From the NCBI GenBank assembly GCA_016841205.1, contig JAENZP010000006.1, positions 101,998 through 165,997 on the forward strand: a stretch of DNA of 64,000 nt, in the 5' to 3' direction. The notes below the pieces were generated by a model. That model saw only the letters and a list, made by a program, of their open reading frames with translations. It was not told where the DNA came from and made no database searches. Position 1 is the stretch's first letter. Every line of letters begins with the position of its first letter. A program made the position numbers and the translations under genes. Source of the DNA: Desulfoscipio geothermicus (lineage in GTDB: Bacteria > Bacillota > Desulfotomaculia > Desulfotomaculales > Desulfallaceae). Below are positions 48,787 to 59,039 of the stretch, one piece after another.

Positions 48787-50431
48787 TAAGCTTGTTATGT
48801 CCACTACCTCCGGGCCTCCCAATATCAACCAGCCTGGTGTAACGCGTCCGGGGATGCCGGGCGCTGGTCCACCAGACCAAACTACGGATGGCCGGATACC
48901 TTGGGCCTCTATGTTTGTCCTAATTGCGGGTGGCTTCATGGCTATATTGGACAGCAGTATAGTTAACGTGGCCCTGCCCAAGTTAATGTCTATATTCGGA
49001 GTGGGGGCGGAAAGCATCCAGTGGGTAATGACCGCTTACTTGCTGGTTTCCGGGGTGGTTATTCCGGTAACGGGCTATTTGGGGGACCGCTTTGGCTACA
49101 AGCGGTTGTATATATATACGCTGGTGGCATTTACCATTGGTTCCGGCCTGTGCGCCATTGCCTGGAGCAACAGCTCACTAGTGGCCTTCCGGGTCCTGCA
49201 AGCCATTGGCGGGGGCATGATGATACCGGTCAGCATGGCCATGATTTTTCGCATGGTACCCATGCAAAAAATGGGCATGGCTTTGGGAGTATGGGGTATT
49301 ACAGCCATGCTGGCCCCGGCCATTGGTCCCACTGCAGGCGGTTACTTAGTGGATAATTTTTCATGGCATATGATATTTACCATAAATATACCCATTGGTA
49401 TCGTGGTAGCCGTCATGGCCGGGCTGATCCTTAAAGAGACCGATATCCTCCGCGATCTAAAATTTGATATGCCCGGTTTTTTACTCAGCGGTTTGGGTTG
49501 CTTCGCGTTGCTGTTGGCACTGAGCGAGGGGCAGGATAAGGGTTGGACCTCGCAGTACATAGTTACCTTGTTAATGAGCGCTTTTTTTATGCTGTTCCTA
49601 TTTGTACTCTGGGAGTTGCAGACACCCCAGCCGATGCTTGATATTCGGTTGTTGCGCAATCCGGTATTTGCCGCCAGCCAGGCAACCACCGCCATACTGA
49701 CTATGGGTCTGTTTGCAGCTATCTTTTTAGTACCCATATTTGCGCAAAACTTGATGGGGCTCACTCCCTTGCAAACCGGGCTGATGCTGATGCCCATGGC
49801 GCTGATGAGCGGCGTCATGATGCCCATCAGTGGCCGGCTGTACGATAAAATAGGCGCCCTGCCATTATGTATTGTCGGTATGGTCATATTAATAATAACT
49901 ACCTATAAGTTGCATGAAATCAACCTGGATACTAGTTGCCATTGGCTTCAGGGCTTGCTGGCTCTGCGGGCGGCAGGGATGGGCCTGATGATGATGCCCG
50001 TTAGTACAGCGGGCATGAATACGCTACCGCCAATTCTTTCCGGCCGGGCTTCGGCACTTAACAACTTGGTAAGGCAAATTTCAGCCTCTATGGGCATAGC
50101 TTTCTTAACCTGGGTGATGCTCAAAAGACAAGTATTTCACGAGCAAATGTTGGCCGATAGCGCCAGCCTGACCAACCCGGTGGCTAACGATACCATACAG
50201 CAAGTGGGTACCCTTTTAGCTGCCTCCGGCATTTCGGCCGGGCAGGACGGTTCGGTGGCGCTAATAGCGCTAAATGTACAAAGGCAATCCATGGCGTTGG
50301 GTATTGGGGACACTTTTATCGTAAGTACAATAATCATTTTGTTAGCGGTGCCGCTAATTTTTTTGTTAAGCAAGAAAAAGGTGGAGGCCCAGCGGGAGAT
50401 TGAGATGAAACGATATGCTAATTTGGATTAA
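48776..50431 (+). CDS. DHA2-family MFS drug/proton antiporter, EmrB-like
   Basis: A 551-residue transporter with 14 predicted helices. A 40-residue proline/glycine-rich N-terminal tail precedes MFVLIAGGFMAILDSSIVNVALP, which contains the DHA2 motif with the membrane Asp. GYLGDRFGYKRLY is the loop 2-3 signature and GALPLCIVGMVI follows the second half motif. It works with the adaptor encoded just before. Two different efflux systems, RND and MFS, thus share one MarR-controlled operon. Confidence 0.93.
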   Translation: MSANKLVMSTTSGPPNINQPGVTRPGMPGAGPPDQTTDGRIPWASMFVLIAGGFMAILDSSIVNVALPKLMSIFGVGAESIQWVMTAYLLVSGVVIPVTGYLGDRFGYKRLYIYTLVAFTIGSGLCAIAWSNSSLVAFRVLQAIGGGMMIPVSMAMIFRMVPMQKMGMALGVWGITAMLAPAIGPTAGGYLVDNFSWHMIFTINIPIGIVVAVMAGLILKETDILRDLKFDMPGFLLSGLGCFALLLALSEGQDKGWTSQYIVTLLMSAFFMLFLFVLWELQTPQPMLDIRLLRNPVFAASQATTAILTMGLFAAIFLVPIFAQNLMGLTPLQTGLMLMPMALMSGVMMPISGRLYDKIGALPLCIVGMVILIITTYKLHEINLDTSCHWLQGLLALRAAGMGLMMMPVSTAGMNTLPPILSGRASALNNLVRQISASMGIAFLTWVMLKRQVFHEQMLADSASLTNPVANDTIQQVGTLLAASGISAGQDGSVALIALNVQRQSMALGIGDTFIVSTIIILLAVPLIFLLSKKKVEAQREIEMKRYANLD

Positions 50432-50662
50432 TAACTAATTTATTTAATAGTATTAATTAGTTTTTTACTAAAATTTGCAGGAAAGTGTAATATCATGTAG
50501 AAGTGTTAGTATGTTTTTTACTTGATGTTCCAGTTCCATAGTCTGGCATATTAATTTTATACGAGCTCATATGATTTGAAACTCAAGAGCTTACTTTAAA
50601 TATACGCCGGAGAAATGCCATTTCCAGGGGTAATTTAATTTATAACACTGGAGGGCAATGCA

Positions 50663-53050
50663 ATGACTGCCAAAAAGAAAAGAATAGGAAAAGCAACGGT
50701 TAACCAAGCTGTAGCTAAGAATAATCAAAAGGTTGACTGGCTGCGTAAAATAGCCTTTTGGGGCTTAGCTCTACTGCTCTTTTTCCCGCCCTACTTCCGG
50801 GGACTTTTTTTCGCTCCGGAACAGGAAAAAGCACTCATGTTGGCTACACTGGTATTCTGGCTTACGTTCCTATGGCGTTGGCTGCAAAACGACCTCAAAT
50901 TCCTTCGCGGGCCGCTGGACTACGTTGCTCTGGCCTTGCCTTTGGTTTACATAATATCATCCTTTGTGGCGGTGAACAAAGGGCTGGCCATCGACGAAGT
51001 GGTCAAAAACATACTGTACTTCCTTGTCTACTGGTCCGCTTCGCGGCTTATCCGCAACCAGGATGATGTACATAAGCTACTACATGTTATCTATATAAGT
51101 GCCATTGGCGTGGTTTTGGCCGGGTTGGCTACGGCTACGGGGATTATAAATATTCAGGATGGGTTTAATGTTTCGCAATATGGTGGTTTTATCTCGTCTA
51201 CTTTCCAGTATCATAATGCGCTGGCTACCTATTTGAGCGCAGTTTTCTTTATCGGAGTCTACCTTTGGTATCAGTCCTTCAGTATAGTAAACACAGGGCA
51301 AGTTTTTGAGACCCAATCTGAGTTCGCTAAATTAAAAGTTCTAAATTACCTTTATGTATGCGGCAACCTTTTGCTTTTGACAGTGTTGTTGGCATCCAAG
51401 TCTAGGGCAGGACTTTTGGTATTTGCCCTGGTGTTTGTCATATATTTGCTTGGTATGGGAAGCCAAAAGCGTTTTTATATTTTGCTTATGACCGGAGGTT
51501 TGGGCACTGTAGCATATGTTTTAAGTGAAAAGTTTATTGGTTTGGTACTAGACGGTAATCATGGACAGGCCTGGCTTTGGATCGCTGGTGGAATTCTGCT
51601 GGCGCTTGCCGCACAAATGCTGTTAAGTGTAATACATAACATGGTTAACAATAAATGGAGTGATAACCCCAAAAAATACTTTGTGGCCTTTGCCTCCCTG
51701 GTAACGATGGTTTTAGTAACCGGATTAATATGGCTTTCAGGAAAACACGGGTTTATTGATAAAATAACCAGCTTTGATTTTCTCTGGACTGCCTACCATC
51801 GTATGTATTACATGGAAAGTGCCATAGATATGATTAAACAACGTCCTATTTTAGGATGGGGCGGTGGAGGCTGGCAAGAAGCTTACGAAGCCTTTTTAAA
51901 TTTCCGATATACCACTCGGCAAGCGCATAGCTATTATTTCCAGGTCGGTGTGGAAACAGGCCTTATTGGAATAGCAATTGTTTTAGGCATTTGGATTTCT
52001 TATATTTTACGGGCATACAGGCTATTCAGAGAAAACATAAGTAATATGTTTCGTGGGCAGTTGACATGGCTGTTTTTTGCTATGTTTTTTATGATTGGCG
52101 GTCATGCCTTAATTGATTTCGACTTATCACTTTCAGCCATAACGATAGTCCTATGGTGCGTTTTTGGTATGACAAGCGCTCTGGCAACGCATATAAAAGC
52201 TAAACCGCAATTACAACAAAATTCTTTAAAAAATTTATCTCTTGTGGTTGCTACTATATCCATGGTCATTATTTTTTCAATAGCCAGTATTCTAGCACAA
52301 GCTAACAGTCTCGCAGACATAGGATACAAATTCTTTAGTTCAAATAATATAGTTCAAGGAATTAATTACATTGAAAAGGCATCATCTTTCAACCCATATA
52401 ATTCTAATTATCACATGGTTCTATCCCAGGCTTATGCCAATCAGGGCAACCCTAAAATAGCTCTAATTGAGGCCAAAATGGCGGTAAATCAAAGCAAGTA
52501 TTCATTTACTACAAGAAATAATTATATTCAAATCGCTTTGGCTGCCGGAGAGAATGATCTGGCCGCAAGGGAAAACGAACGAATTGTAGAGCTTGCCCCC
52601 AATAACATAAAGTCTTATGAGGATTATGCTAGAAATTATCTAAACTTGGGGATTAAAGAGTTGCAAGCCGGGAACCGGGAAGAGGCTAGAGCTCACCTAA
52701 ATAAGGCTTTAAGTGTAAGTAACCTATTAAGCCAACGAGAGAAAACATTAAGTAATATCGATAAAAGTTTATGGGAGGGGCCGTTGCTAACGGACACTAA
52801 TGTAATTTATCTTGTTAAGGGGCAGGTTGCCTATTGCCTGGGCATGTTTTCCGATTCACTCGGCTACTTGCAGCAGGCCGCTCAAACTCAAAACGGCGAA
52901 ATAAAAGGTCAGGCCCTGTTATGGGAGGCACTGGTCCAGGAAAGAAAAGGCAACCAGGTAGAATCTAATAAATTAATTGATCAGTTAAACACATTAAATC
53001 CCCAATTAGTACAAAATTACATAACACTAAAGAATATCCCTGTTTTATAA
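50663..53050 (+). CDS. O-antigen ligase-family (Wzy_C) membrane protein with TPR repeats
   Basis: A 795-residue protein. About 12 membrane helices fill residues 25-550; the Wzy_C/O-ligase signature loop is RPILGWGGGGWQEAYEAFLN with YHRMYYMESAIDMIKQ before it and HSYYFQVGVETGLIG after it. The C-terminal 230 residues are helical TPR repeats (KIALIEAKMAVNQSKY and NIVQGINYIEKASSFNPYN). The family polymerises or ligates lipid-linked glycans. Here it could attach a glycan to the wall or a protein (inference). It opens the polysaccharide operon; GGAGGGCAATGCA precedes ATG 50663. Confidence 0.88.
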   Translation: MTAKKKRIGKATVNQAVAKNNQKVDWLRKIAFWGLALLLFFPPYFRGLFFAPEQEKALMLATLVFWLTFLWRWLQNDLKFLRGPLDYVALALPLVYIISSFVAVNKGLAIDEVVKNILYFLVYWSASRLIRNQDDVHKLLHVIYISAIGVVLAGLATATGIINIQDGFNVSQYGGFISSTFQYHNALATYLSAVFFIGVYLWYQSFSIVNTGQVFETQSEFAKLKVLNYLYVCGNLLLLTVLLASKSRAGLLVFALVFVIYLLGMGSQKRFYILLMTGGLGTVAYVLSEKFIGLVLDGNHGQAWLWIAGGILLALAAQMLLSVIHNMVNNKWSDNPKKYFVAFASLVTMVLVTGLIWLSGKHGFIDKITSFDFLWTAYHRMYYMESAIDMIKQRPILGWGGGGWQEAYEAFLNFRYTTRQAHSYYFQVGVETGLIGIAIVLGIWISYILRAYRLFRENISNMFRGQLTWLFFAMFFMIGGHALIDFDLSLSAITIVLWCVFGMTSALATHIKAKPQLQQNSLKNLSLVVATISMVIIFSIASILAQANSLADIGYKFFSSNNIVQGINYIEKASSFNPYNSNYHMVLSQAYANQGNPKIALIEAKMAVNQSKYSFTTRNNYIQIALAAGENDLAARENERIVELAPNNIKSYEDYARNYLNLGIKELQAGNREEARAHLNKALSVSNLLSQREKTLSNIDKSLWEGPLLTDTNVIYLVKGQVAYCLGMFSDSLGYLQQAAQTQNGEIKGQALLWEALVQERKGNQVESNKLIDQLNTLNPQLVQNYITLKNIPVL

Positions 53051-53101
53051 CGATAGGCAAAGGCAGAACGTAAGTTTCCGGAGAAAGGGCTTGTGGTATA
53101 A

Positions 53102-54655
53102 GTGGGCTATGAAAACGGTTTGGGCATAGTTAAAACATCAGCTTCCGGCGTTGTGGCCGGGACGTATAATGGGACAAAGCAAAGTGAATCTTTAAAAAAT
53201 ATACCTGTGGCCAATTATAACAAACTCCGGCTCTTGGCGGTTCCTTTATTAATAATGACTGACGTTATATCTTTTTGCGTCAGCATTATCGTTGCATTTA
53301 TGATTCGCGTAAACTTTTTACCCTTGATTTTTAACAGTTTGCCTGGAATCTCATGGGACTTTGTTTATGCGCTATGGTGGTTGCCTATATTGGGATGTAC
53401 GTTTTTTATTTTCGAAAAGGCATATTCCAGGCGGATCTCCTTTTGGCAGGAGGCCGGACAAATAGTTAAAACAACCACATTGACTTTTTTAGCGGCGGCA
53501 AGTTTTGTGTTTTTAACCAAGCAGGGTGACGAGAATTCAAGAACTTTGGTACTGCTGGCGTGGATATTCAGCTTGTTTTTGGTACCTGCATTAAGGTACT
53601 TTAGTAAAAAGCTGTTATTTAATGCGCATATATGGGAAAGGCCGGTTATTATTCTAGGGGCCGGTGAAACGGGCAAACTCATTCTTAACGCCTTTTACCG
53701 GGAACCTGTCATTGGCTACAAACCCATCGGTTTTTTAGATGACGATGTTAATAAGCAAAAGTATCCGCTGGAATTACCGTCGGGTGAGAAGGTTCCGGTG
53801 CTGGGAAGTTTTGACGATGCCGAGGCCATTATAGAAAAGAGCCGCGTTCATGATGTAATTGTTGCTGCTCCAGGGCTAACCGGAAATAAACTTGTGAAGC
53901 TGGTTAACAAGCTTCAGCGTAAAACGTATAATCTTCTGCTAGTGCCGGATCTTTTTGATATGGCTATGGAGGGTGTGGAGGTTCAACATTTATTTAACGA
54001 AAGAACTCTCGTATTAAAACTGAAAAATAACCTAAATGACCGGTTCAATCTTATAATAAAAACAATATTTGATATGATTGTTTCTTTAATACTTTTTACC
54101 ATGCTTATTCCACTTATACTTATCTTGGCAATTGCTATCAAGATGGATTCAAGGGGGGCAGCTTTTTTTAGTGATACCCGTATTGGTAAAGATGGCACAG
54201 AGTTTAAGTGTTTTAAATTTAGGACAATGTACCCCGACGCCGATAAAATTTTAGAACAGCATCTGGCTGCAAATGCTCTGGCGCGGCAACAGTGGGTGAA
54301 ATTTGCCAAGCTTAAGGATTATGACCCCCGTGTAACCAGAGTGGGTGCTTTTTTAAGAAGATTTAGCCTTGATGAACTACCACAGATACTCAATGTGATC
54401 AAGGGTGATATGAGCCTGGTAGGGCCACGCCCCTATCTGCCACGGGAAAAGGGAAATATGCTGGGACGAGAAGATATATTAATAACCAGACCCGGCATAA
54501 CCGGACTCTGGCAGGTTAGCGGGCGGAACGATATTAAGTTTACTGAACGTTTGCGGCTTGACTCCTGGTACGTTAGAAATTGGTCTCTGTGGCTTGATAT
54601 TACAATATTGCTGCGTACTGTGGTAGTAGTTTTACAGGGTAAGGGGGCTTATTAA
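53102..54655 (+). CDS. Polyprenyl glycosylphosphotransferase (WbaP-like initiating enzyme)
   Basis: It transfers a sugar-1-phosphate to undecaprenyl phosphate to begin glycan assembly. The 517-residue protein has an N-terminal set of four to five helices, a CoA-binding-like Rossmann domain ([20 protein letters not shown]) and the C-terminal bacterial sugar transferase domain with [32 protein letters not shown] and [15 protein letters not shown]. Whether glucose or galactose is used cannot be told. The start is GTG 53102. It follows the ligase gene by 51 bases. Confidence 0.94.
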   Translation: MGYENGLGIVKTSASGVVAGTYNGTKQSESLKNIPVANYNKLRLLAVPLLIMTDVISFCVSIIVAFMIRVNFLPLIFNSLPGISWDFVYALWWLPILGCTFFIFEKAYSRRISFWQEAGQIVKTTTLTFLAAASFVFLTKQGDENSRTLVLLAWIFSLFLVPALRYFSKKLLFNAHIWERPVIILGAGETGKLILNAFYREPVIGYKPIGFLDDDVNKQKYPLELPSGEKVPVLGSFDDAEAIIEKSRVHDVIVAAPGLTGNKLVKLVNKLQRKTYNLLLVPDLFDMAMEGVEVQHLFNERTLVLKLKNNLNDRFNLIIKTIFDMIVSLILFTMLIPLILILAIAIKMDSRGAAFFSDTRIGKDGTEFKCFKFRTMYPDADKILEQHLAANALARQQWVKFAKLKDYDPRVTRVGAFLRRFSLDELPQILNVIKGDMSLVGPRPYLPREKGNMLGREDILITRPGITGLWQVSGRNDIKFTERLRLDSWYVRNWSLWLDITILLRTVVVVLQGKGAY

Positions 54656-54695
54656 AATAAAGCTATTCAAGTGTGCTTAAAGGCGTTGAGTGAAC

Positions 54696-55751
54696 ATGAG
54701 CAATGTTTATCAAAACCCCAAGGTAAGTCTTATCATAGTAACCTATAATGCAGAGGATTTTATAATTGACTGTTTAATTGCAGTAAAACAACTTAGTTAT
54801 GATAGTTTTGAAACAATAGTTGTTGACAACGCTTCCATAGATAAAACTTGTGCCCTAATTGAAATGCATTTTCCCTGGGTGGAACTTATAAAATCCTCCG
54901 AGAATCTGGGCTTTGCTGCTGGTGTAAATCTGGGTTATGCATATTCTAAAGGTAAATATATAGCCTTATTGAATCCTGATACTAGGGTAAATAAAAACTG
55001 GCTAAGTAATCTAGTTTTAGCTTTGGAGCAAGACGAAAATTGTGGCATTGGTGCATCTCTTATGCTGCATTGGGGGACACAAATGGTTGATACCGCTGGT
55101 GACAAATGCACAAGAGCGGGAAAGGGTTATAAAATTGGACATAATCAACCGGCAGTGCTTTTTGGAGAGAACAGAGATGTTTTTACAGCTTGTGGCGGTG
55201 CTGCTTTATACCGGAGCAGTATGATCGAGGAAATAGGTTTTTTTGATCCTGATTTTTTTCTGCTGCATGAAGATACAGATTTAGGTTTTAGGGCTGTATT
55301 GGCTGGTTGGCATTGCAAGTATGTCCATGATGCCATTGTTGAGCATAAAGTTAGTTCCTCCATAGGATATAAGTCACCTGTTGCTGTATATCATTCGGTA
55401 AAAAATTCCGATATGGTTTGGCTAAAAAACATGCCCGGTATGGTTTTATTTTTAACAATTCCTGAAAAGTTGCTAAGCGACCTGGCGTACTTTATATATC
55501 TGGGACTTATTCATCGAAAGTACAAAGAATATTTTCTGGCTAAATTATATGTTTGTAAACATATAAGTCAAATTATAGATAAAAGATCAGAGCTGCAAAG
55601 GCACAAAAAGATCACAAACAGACAATTATGGCAGTTGCTAACACCCTTTTTATCCGTAAAACACTTAAAAAAGCTATGGCAGGAGAAACATAGTGAGCTA
55701 AGATTTACCCGTAGTGGGGGGGACTATAAATACAACCAAAAATCTCAGTAA
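54696..55751 (+). CDS. Family 2 glycosyltransferase, rhamnosyltransferase-like
   Basis: A 351-residue GT-A enzyme: VSLIIVTYNAEDFIIDCL at the start, the nucleotide-binding IVVDNASIDKT, the DxD-type NPDTRV and the ENLGFAAGVNLGY block. The C-terminal half (GGAALYRSSMIEEIGFFDPDF) is typical of rhamnosyltransferase-type enzymes such as WbbL. The product is not known. The dTDP-rhamnose genes downstream make rhamnose a likely substrate. ATG 54696 is preferred over the GTG at 54690. It overlaps the next gene by 22 bases. Confidence 0.9.
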   Translation: MSNVYQNPKVSLIIVTYNAEDFIIDCLIAVKQLSYDSFETIVVDNASIDKTCALIEMHFPWVELIKSSENLGFAAGVNLGYAYSKGKYIALLNPDTRVNKNWLSNLVLALEQDENCGIGASLMLHWGTQMVDTAGDKCTRAGKGYKIGHNQPAVLFGENRDVFTACGGAALYRSSMIEEIGFFDPDFFLLHEDTDLGFRAVLAGWHCKYVHDAIVEHKVSSSIGYKSPVAVYHSVKNSDMVWLKNMPGMVLFLTIPEKLLSDLAYFIYLGLIHRKYKEYFLAKLYVCKHISQIIDKRSELQRHKKITNRQLWQLLTPFLSVKHLKKLWQEKHSELRFTRSGGDYKYNQKSQ

Positions 55752-56680
55752 TCATACCTACTTATAATGGTGCTACAGAACTTGCCCAATTGCTTGTACA
55801 AATTGCTTTGCAAACTGTAAAGATTCAGGAAGTTATTGTTGTGGATTCACAATCAACTGATAACACCACTGAAATTGCCGCCAAGTTCGGTGCAAGGGTG
55901 TTGAAAATTAATAAAAACGAGTTTGATCATGGAGGGACCCGCAATCTGGCAGCAGCCGAGGCTGCAGGGGACGTGATCATTTTTATGACCCAGGACGCTA
56001 TCCCTACTAGCGAAGATACTTTTAAGCAGCTGACCCAACCGCTGGCGGAACCGGCGATCATTGTCTCCTACGCCAGGCAGCTTCCGAAGGAAGGCACTAA
56101 AATTACTGACCGGTTTCTAAGGTTATATAACTATCCTGACCGGAACCTGGTGAAATCCCAAAAAGATATTCAGTCCATGGGAATCAAGGCTTTTCAAAAC
56201 AGTAATGTTTGCGCTGCCTACAGTTTAAGGGAATTTAAGCAATTAGGCGGTTTTCCCGCACCGGTCGTATCCAATGAAGATATGTTGTTTGCTGTCAGAG
56301 CTATATTAGCGGGTTATCAAGTTGCTTACACTGCAAACGCCTGTGTGTTTCATTCCCATAATTATAACTATATTAGTTTATTTAAACGATATTTTGATAT
56401 TGGGGCATCACTGGGTAATGCCCCGGTAATAAAATTAAACGGCCAGTCTGAGTCTAAAGGTATGGATTTTATCATTAGCCAATTAAAATACATTATCATG
56501 CAGCGTAGCTATCTGGATGTACCATCGGTATTTCTGGAAGCTTGCTTTAAATACGCCGGTTATAAGTTAGGAACCCGGCATGTGCTAATACCTAAACCTT
56601 GGAAAAAATATTTGGGTTTGCAGCAGGGGTATTGGCAAAATTACGAGAAACATACGCAAACTAACAGCACAAGTAACTGA
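55730..56680 (+). CDS. Family 2 glycosyltransferase, rhamnosyltransferase-like, AUA start
   Basis: The conserved GT-A opening KISVIIPTYNG begins four codons after ATA 55730, and no ATG, GTG or TTG occurs until TTG 55790, well inside the fold. An in-frame stop lies directly before ATA (55727-55729), and a run of seven G residues lies seven bases upstream as a ribosome binding site, so initiation at AUA is the simplest reading. Other motifs are VVDSQSTDNTTEIA, FDHGGTRNLAA and the rhamnosyltransferase-type SNEDMLFAVRAILAGY and FHSHNYNYISLFKRYFDIGA. Length is about 316 residues. Confidence 0.86.
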   Translation: MQPKISVIIPTYNGATELAQLLVQIALQTVKIQEVIVVDSQSTDNTTEIAAKFGARVLKINKNEFDHGGTRNLAAAEAAGDVIIFMTQDAIPTSEDTFKQLTQPLAEPAIIVSYARQLPKEGTKITDRFLRLYNYPDRNLVKSQKDIQSMGIKAFQNSNVCAAYSLREFKQLGGFPAPVVSNEDMLFAVRAILAGYQVAYTANACVFHSHNYNYISLFKRYFDIGASLGNAPVIKLNGQSESKGMDFIISQLKYIIMQRSYLDVPSVFLEACFKYAGYKLGTRHVLIPKPWKKYLGLQQGYWQNYEKHTQTNSTSN

Positions 56681-56702
56681 AACATTGCAATCGGAGGGAA
56701 TT

Positions 56703-57554
56703 ATGAAAATACTTATTACCGGCGCCAGGGGAATGCTGGGGAAGGATGTTGAACAAGTTCTGCAAGATAAGCACCAACTTATCTTAACAGATGAGGATAC
56801 AATGGATATAACTGATTATAACCAATGTATGGCTGTAATGTCTCAAAACAAACCTGACCTGATAATTAATTGTGCGGCATACACGCAGGTGGACAAATGT
56901 GAAGAAGAAGTTGAATTAGCCTACCGGGTCAATGCCCTGGGGCCAAGAAACCTGGCGGTTATTGGTAATGAAATGAATATACCACTGCTGCATATAAGTA
57001 GCGATTATGTATTTGATGGCACTAAGGGATCTGGTTATATGGAGGATGACACCAAAAAACCACTGAGTATTTACGGAAAATCTAAATCACTGGGTGAAGA
57101 CTATATTACGCAACTTACTAACAAATTTTATATAATTAGAACATCCTGGCTGTTCGGGGCCAATGGTAATAATTTTATTAAAACCATGCTCAGATTAGGG
57201 AAAACCAGGGAAAGCTTAACCGTGGTTAATGACCAGTTTGGCAGCCCTACATATACCGCAGATTTAGCCCGGGCTATCGCCCTACTCATCAACAAACCCA
57301 CATACGGCATTTACCACGTTACTAACAGCGACTATACCAATTGGTATGATTACACCAAGTATATATTTAAACTGATTGATTATAAAGTTAGTGTACAACC
57401 GGTAATTACCAAAGAATTTCCAAGGCCGGCCCCAAGACCTCATTACTCGGTACTTCAAAATAGGATTTGGCAGTTAGAGGGATTTTCTTTATTGCGCAGC
57501 TATAAAGAAGCAGTAGAGGAATATATAAAGGATTATTTAGCAAGCGAGGTTTAG
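56703..57554 (+). CDS. rfbD: dTDP-4-dehydrorhamnose reductase
   Basis: The last step of dTDP-L-rhamnose synthesis, an NADPH-dependent SDR enzyme. The 283-residue protein shows the Rossmann motif TGARGMLGKDV, the catalytic YGKSKSLGE (Tyr and Lys), SSDYVFDG and RTSWLFGANGNNF. ATG 56703 has GGAGGG five bases upstream. Confidence 0.96.
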   Translation: MKILITGARGMLGKDVEQVLQDKHQLILTDEDTMDITDYNQCMAVMSQNKPDLIINCAAYTQVDKCEEEVELAYRVNALGPRNLAVIGNEMNIPLLHISSDYVFDGTKGSGYMEDDTKKPLSIYGKSKSLGEDYITQLTNKFYIIRTSWLFGANGNNFIKTMLRLGKTRESLTVVNDQFGSPTYTADLARAIALLINKPTYGIYHVTNSDYTNWYDYTKYIFKLIDYKVSVQPVITKEFPRPAPRPHYSVLQNRIWQLEGFSLLRSYKEAVEEYIKDYLASEV

Positions 57555-57557
57555 TCC

Positions 57558-58427
57558 ATGAAAGGAATAGTGTTGGCTGGGGGTGCCGGGACAAGGCTGT
57601 ACCCAATAACAAAAGCAGTATCCAAACAACTCTTGCCTGTTTACGATAAACCAATGATTTATTATCCAATATCGGTGCTGATGTTGGCCGGAATCAAAGA
57701 AATATTAATTATTTCAACTCCCCGGGACCTACCCATGTACGAAGAGCTATTAGGGGACGGAACTCAGTTAGGTATTTCTTTTTCTTATGTTATCCAGGAA
57801 GCCCCTAGGGGCCTGGCTGAGGCATTTATCCTGGGTGAAGAATTTATTGCTGGTGATAAAGTCTCACTTGTCCTTGGAGATAACATATTCTATGGTCAGA
57901 GATTTACGGAAATATTAAAAAGGGCTGCGGCTTTGGAAGAAGGCGCAATCATATTTGGTTATTATGTGAAGAACCCAAGAGATTTTGGCGTAGTAGAATT
58001 TGACCCGCAGGGTAATGTGCTTTCTTTAGAAGAAAAACCGCGGAAACCTAAGTCCAATTATGCAGTTCCGGGATTATATTTTTATGATAGCCGAGTGGTT
58101 TCCATTGCCAAGTCTATTAAGCCGTCTGCCAGGGGAGAACTCGAAATTACCGCTGTCAATAATGAATATCTACATAGAAGGGAGTTGAAGGTTGAACAGT
58201 TTGGCAGGGGCATGGCCTGGCTGGATACCGGCACCCACAATGGCCTTATGGAAGCCGGCAATTTTGTAGAGGCAGTGCAAAAAAGACAGGGTCTTTATAT
58301 ATCCTGTCTGGAGGAAATAGCTTTTAGGCTGGGTTACATCACCAAAGAGCAGCTTTTAACATTGGCCGAGCCGCTGGCAAGAATCGATTATGGCAGATAT
58401 TTGATTGAGATCGCCGAAGGGGTATAG
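57558..58427 (+). CDS. rfbA: Glucose-1-phosphate thymidylyltransferase
   Basis: It makes dTDP-glucose from dTTP and glucose-1-phosphate. The sugar-nucleotide signature [20 protein letters not shown] and the catalytic region LGDNIFYGQ are intact in the 289-residue protein, along with the [20 protein letters not shown] segment. It starts four bases after rfbD. Confidence 0.97.
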   Translation: MKGIVLAGGAGTRLYPITKAVSKQLLPVYDKPMIYYPISVLMLAGIKEILIISTPRDLPMYEELLGDGTQLGISFSYVIQEAPRGLAEAFILGEEFIAGDKVSLVLGDNIFYGQRFTEILKRAAALEEGAIIFGYYVKNPRDFGVVEFDPQGNVLSLEEKPRKPKSNYAVPGLYFYDSRVVSIAKSIKPSARGELEITAVNNEYLHRRELKVEQFGRGMAWLDTGTHNGLMEAGNFVEAVQKRQGLYISCLEEIAFRLGYITKEQLLTLAEPLARIDYGRYLIEIAEGV

Positions 58428-58430
58428 GAA

Positions 58431-59039
58431 ATGGGTAAATTTAATTTTATCGATACTGGAATAGAAGGCCTTTATGTCATTGAACCTACTGTGTTTGGTG
58501 ATAATAGGGGCTATTTTATGGAAACATATCACGCCAAAGAATTTCAGGACTCCGGTTTTAATATGGTTTTCGTACAAGATAACCAATCCAAATCCAAGCA
58601 GGGAGTACTCAGAGGGTTACATTTCCAATACCAGTTTCCGCAAGGGAAGCTGGTTAGGGTAACCAAAGGCGAAGTTTTTGATGTAGCTGTTGATATCAGA
58701 AAAAATTCTAGAACCTTTGGCAAATGGTATGGAGTAACTCTTTCGGAGGAAAACAAAAAACAATTTTACATACCGGAAGGTTTTGCCCATGGTTTTTTTG
58801 TATTGACCGGCGAAGCTGAATTTGTTTACAAGTGCACGGATTACTACCACCCCGAGGATGAGGGCGGCATCCTCTGGAATGATCCTGAAATAGGTATAAA
58901 TTGGCCGCTGGATAAAGTTAAAGAAATTATTTTATCGGAAAAAGATAAAAACTGGAAAAGCTTAAAAGAAACCCTAGCTATTGAGGTGTGCAATGAACAA
59001 GATTTTAGTAACCGGTGGAGCAGGTTTTATAGGGAGTAA
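58431..59039 (+). CDS. rfbC: dTDP-4-dehydrorhamnose 3,5-epimerase
   Basis: A 202-residue cupin that epimerises the C3 and C5 centres. RGLHFQYQFPQGKLVRVTKG holds the catalytic histidine, and YIPEGFAHGFFVLT and VYKCTDYYHPEDEGGI are family markers. The C-terminal end overlaps the start of rfbB by 47 bases, and its last residues are probably not conserved. Confidence 0.95.
   Translation: MGKFNFIDTGIEGLYVIEPTVFGDNRGYFMETYHAKEFQDSGFNMVFVQDNQSKSKQGVLRGLHFQYQFPQGKLVRVTKGEVFDVAVDIRKNSRTFGKWYGVTLSEENKKQFYIPEGFAHGFFVLTGEAEFVYKCTDYYHPEDEGGILWNDPEIGINWPLDKVKEIILSEKDKNWKSLKETLAIEVCNEQDFSNRWSRFYRE

Noticed and set aside
55713..55751. Programmed frameshift at the G7 run joining the two glycosyltransferase genes
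   Set aside because: A shift at that run into the downstream frame would meet the stop codon TAA at 55727-55729. A separate start at AUA explains the arrangement more simply.
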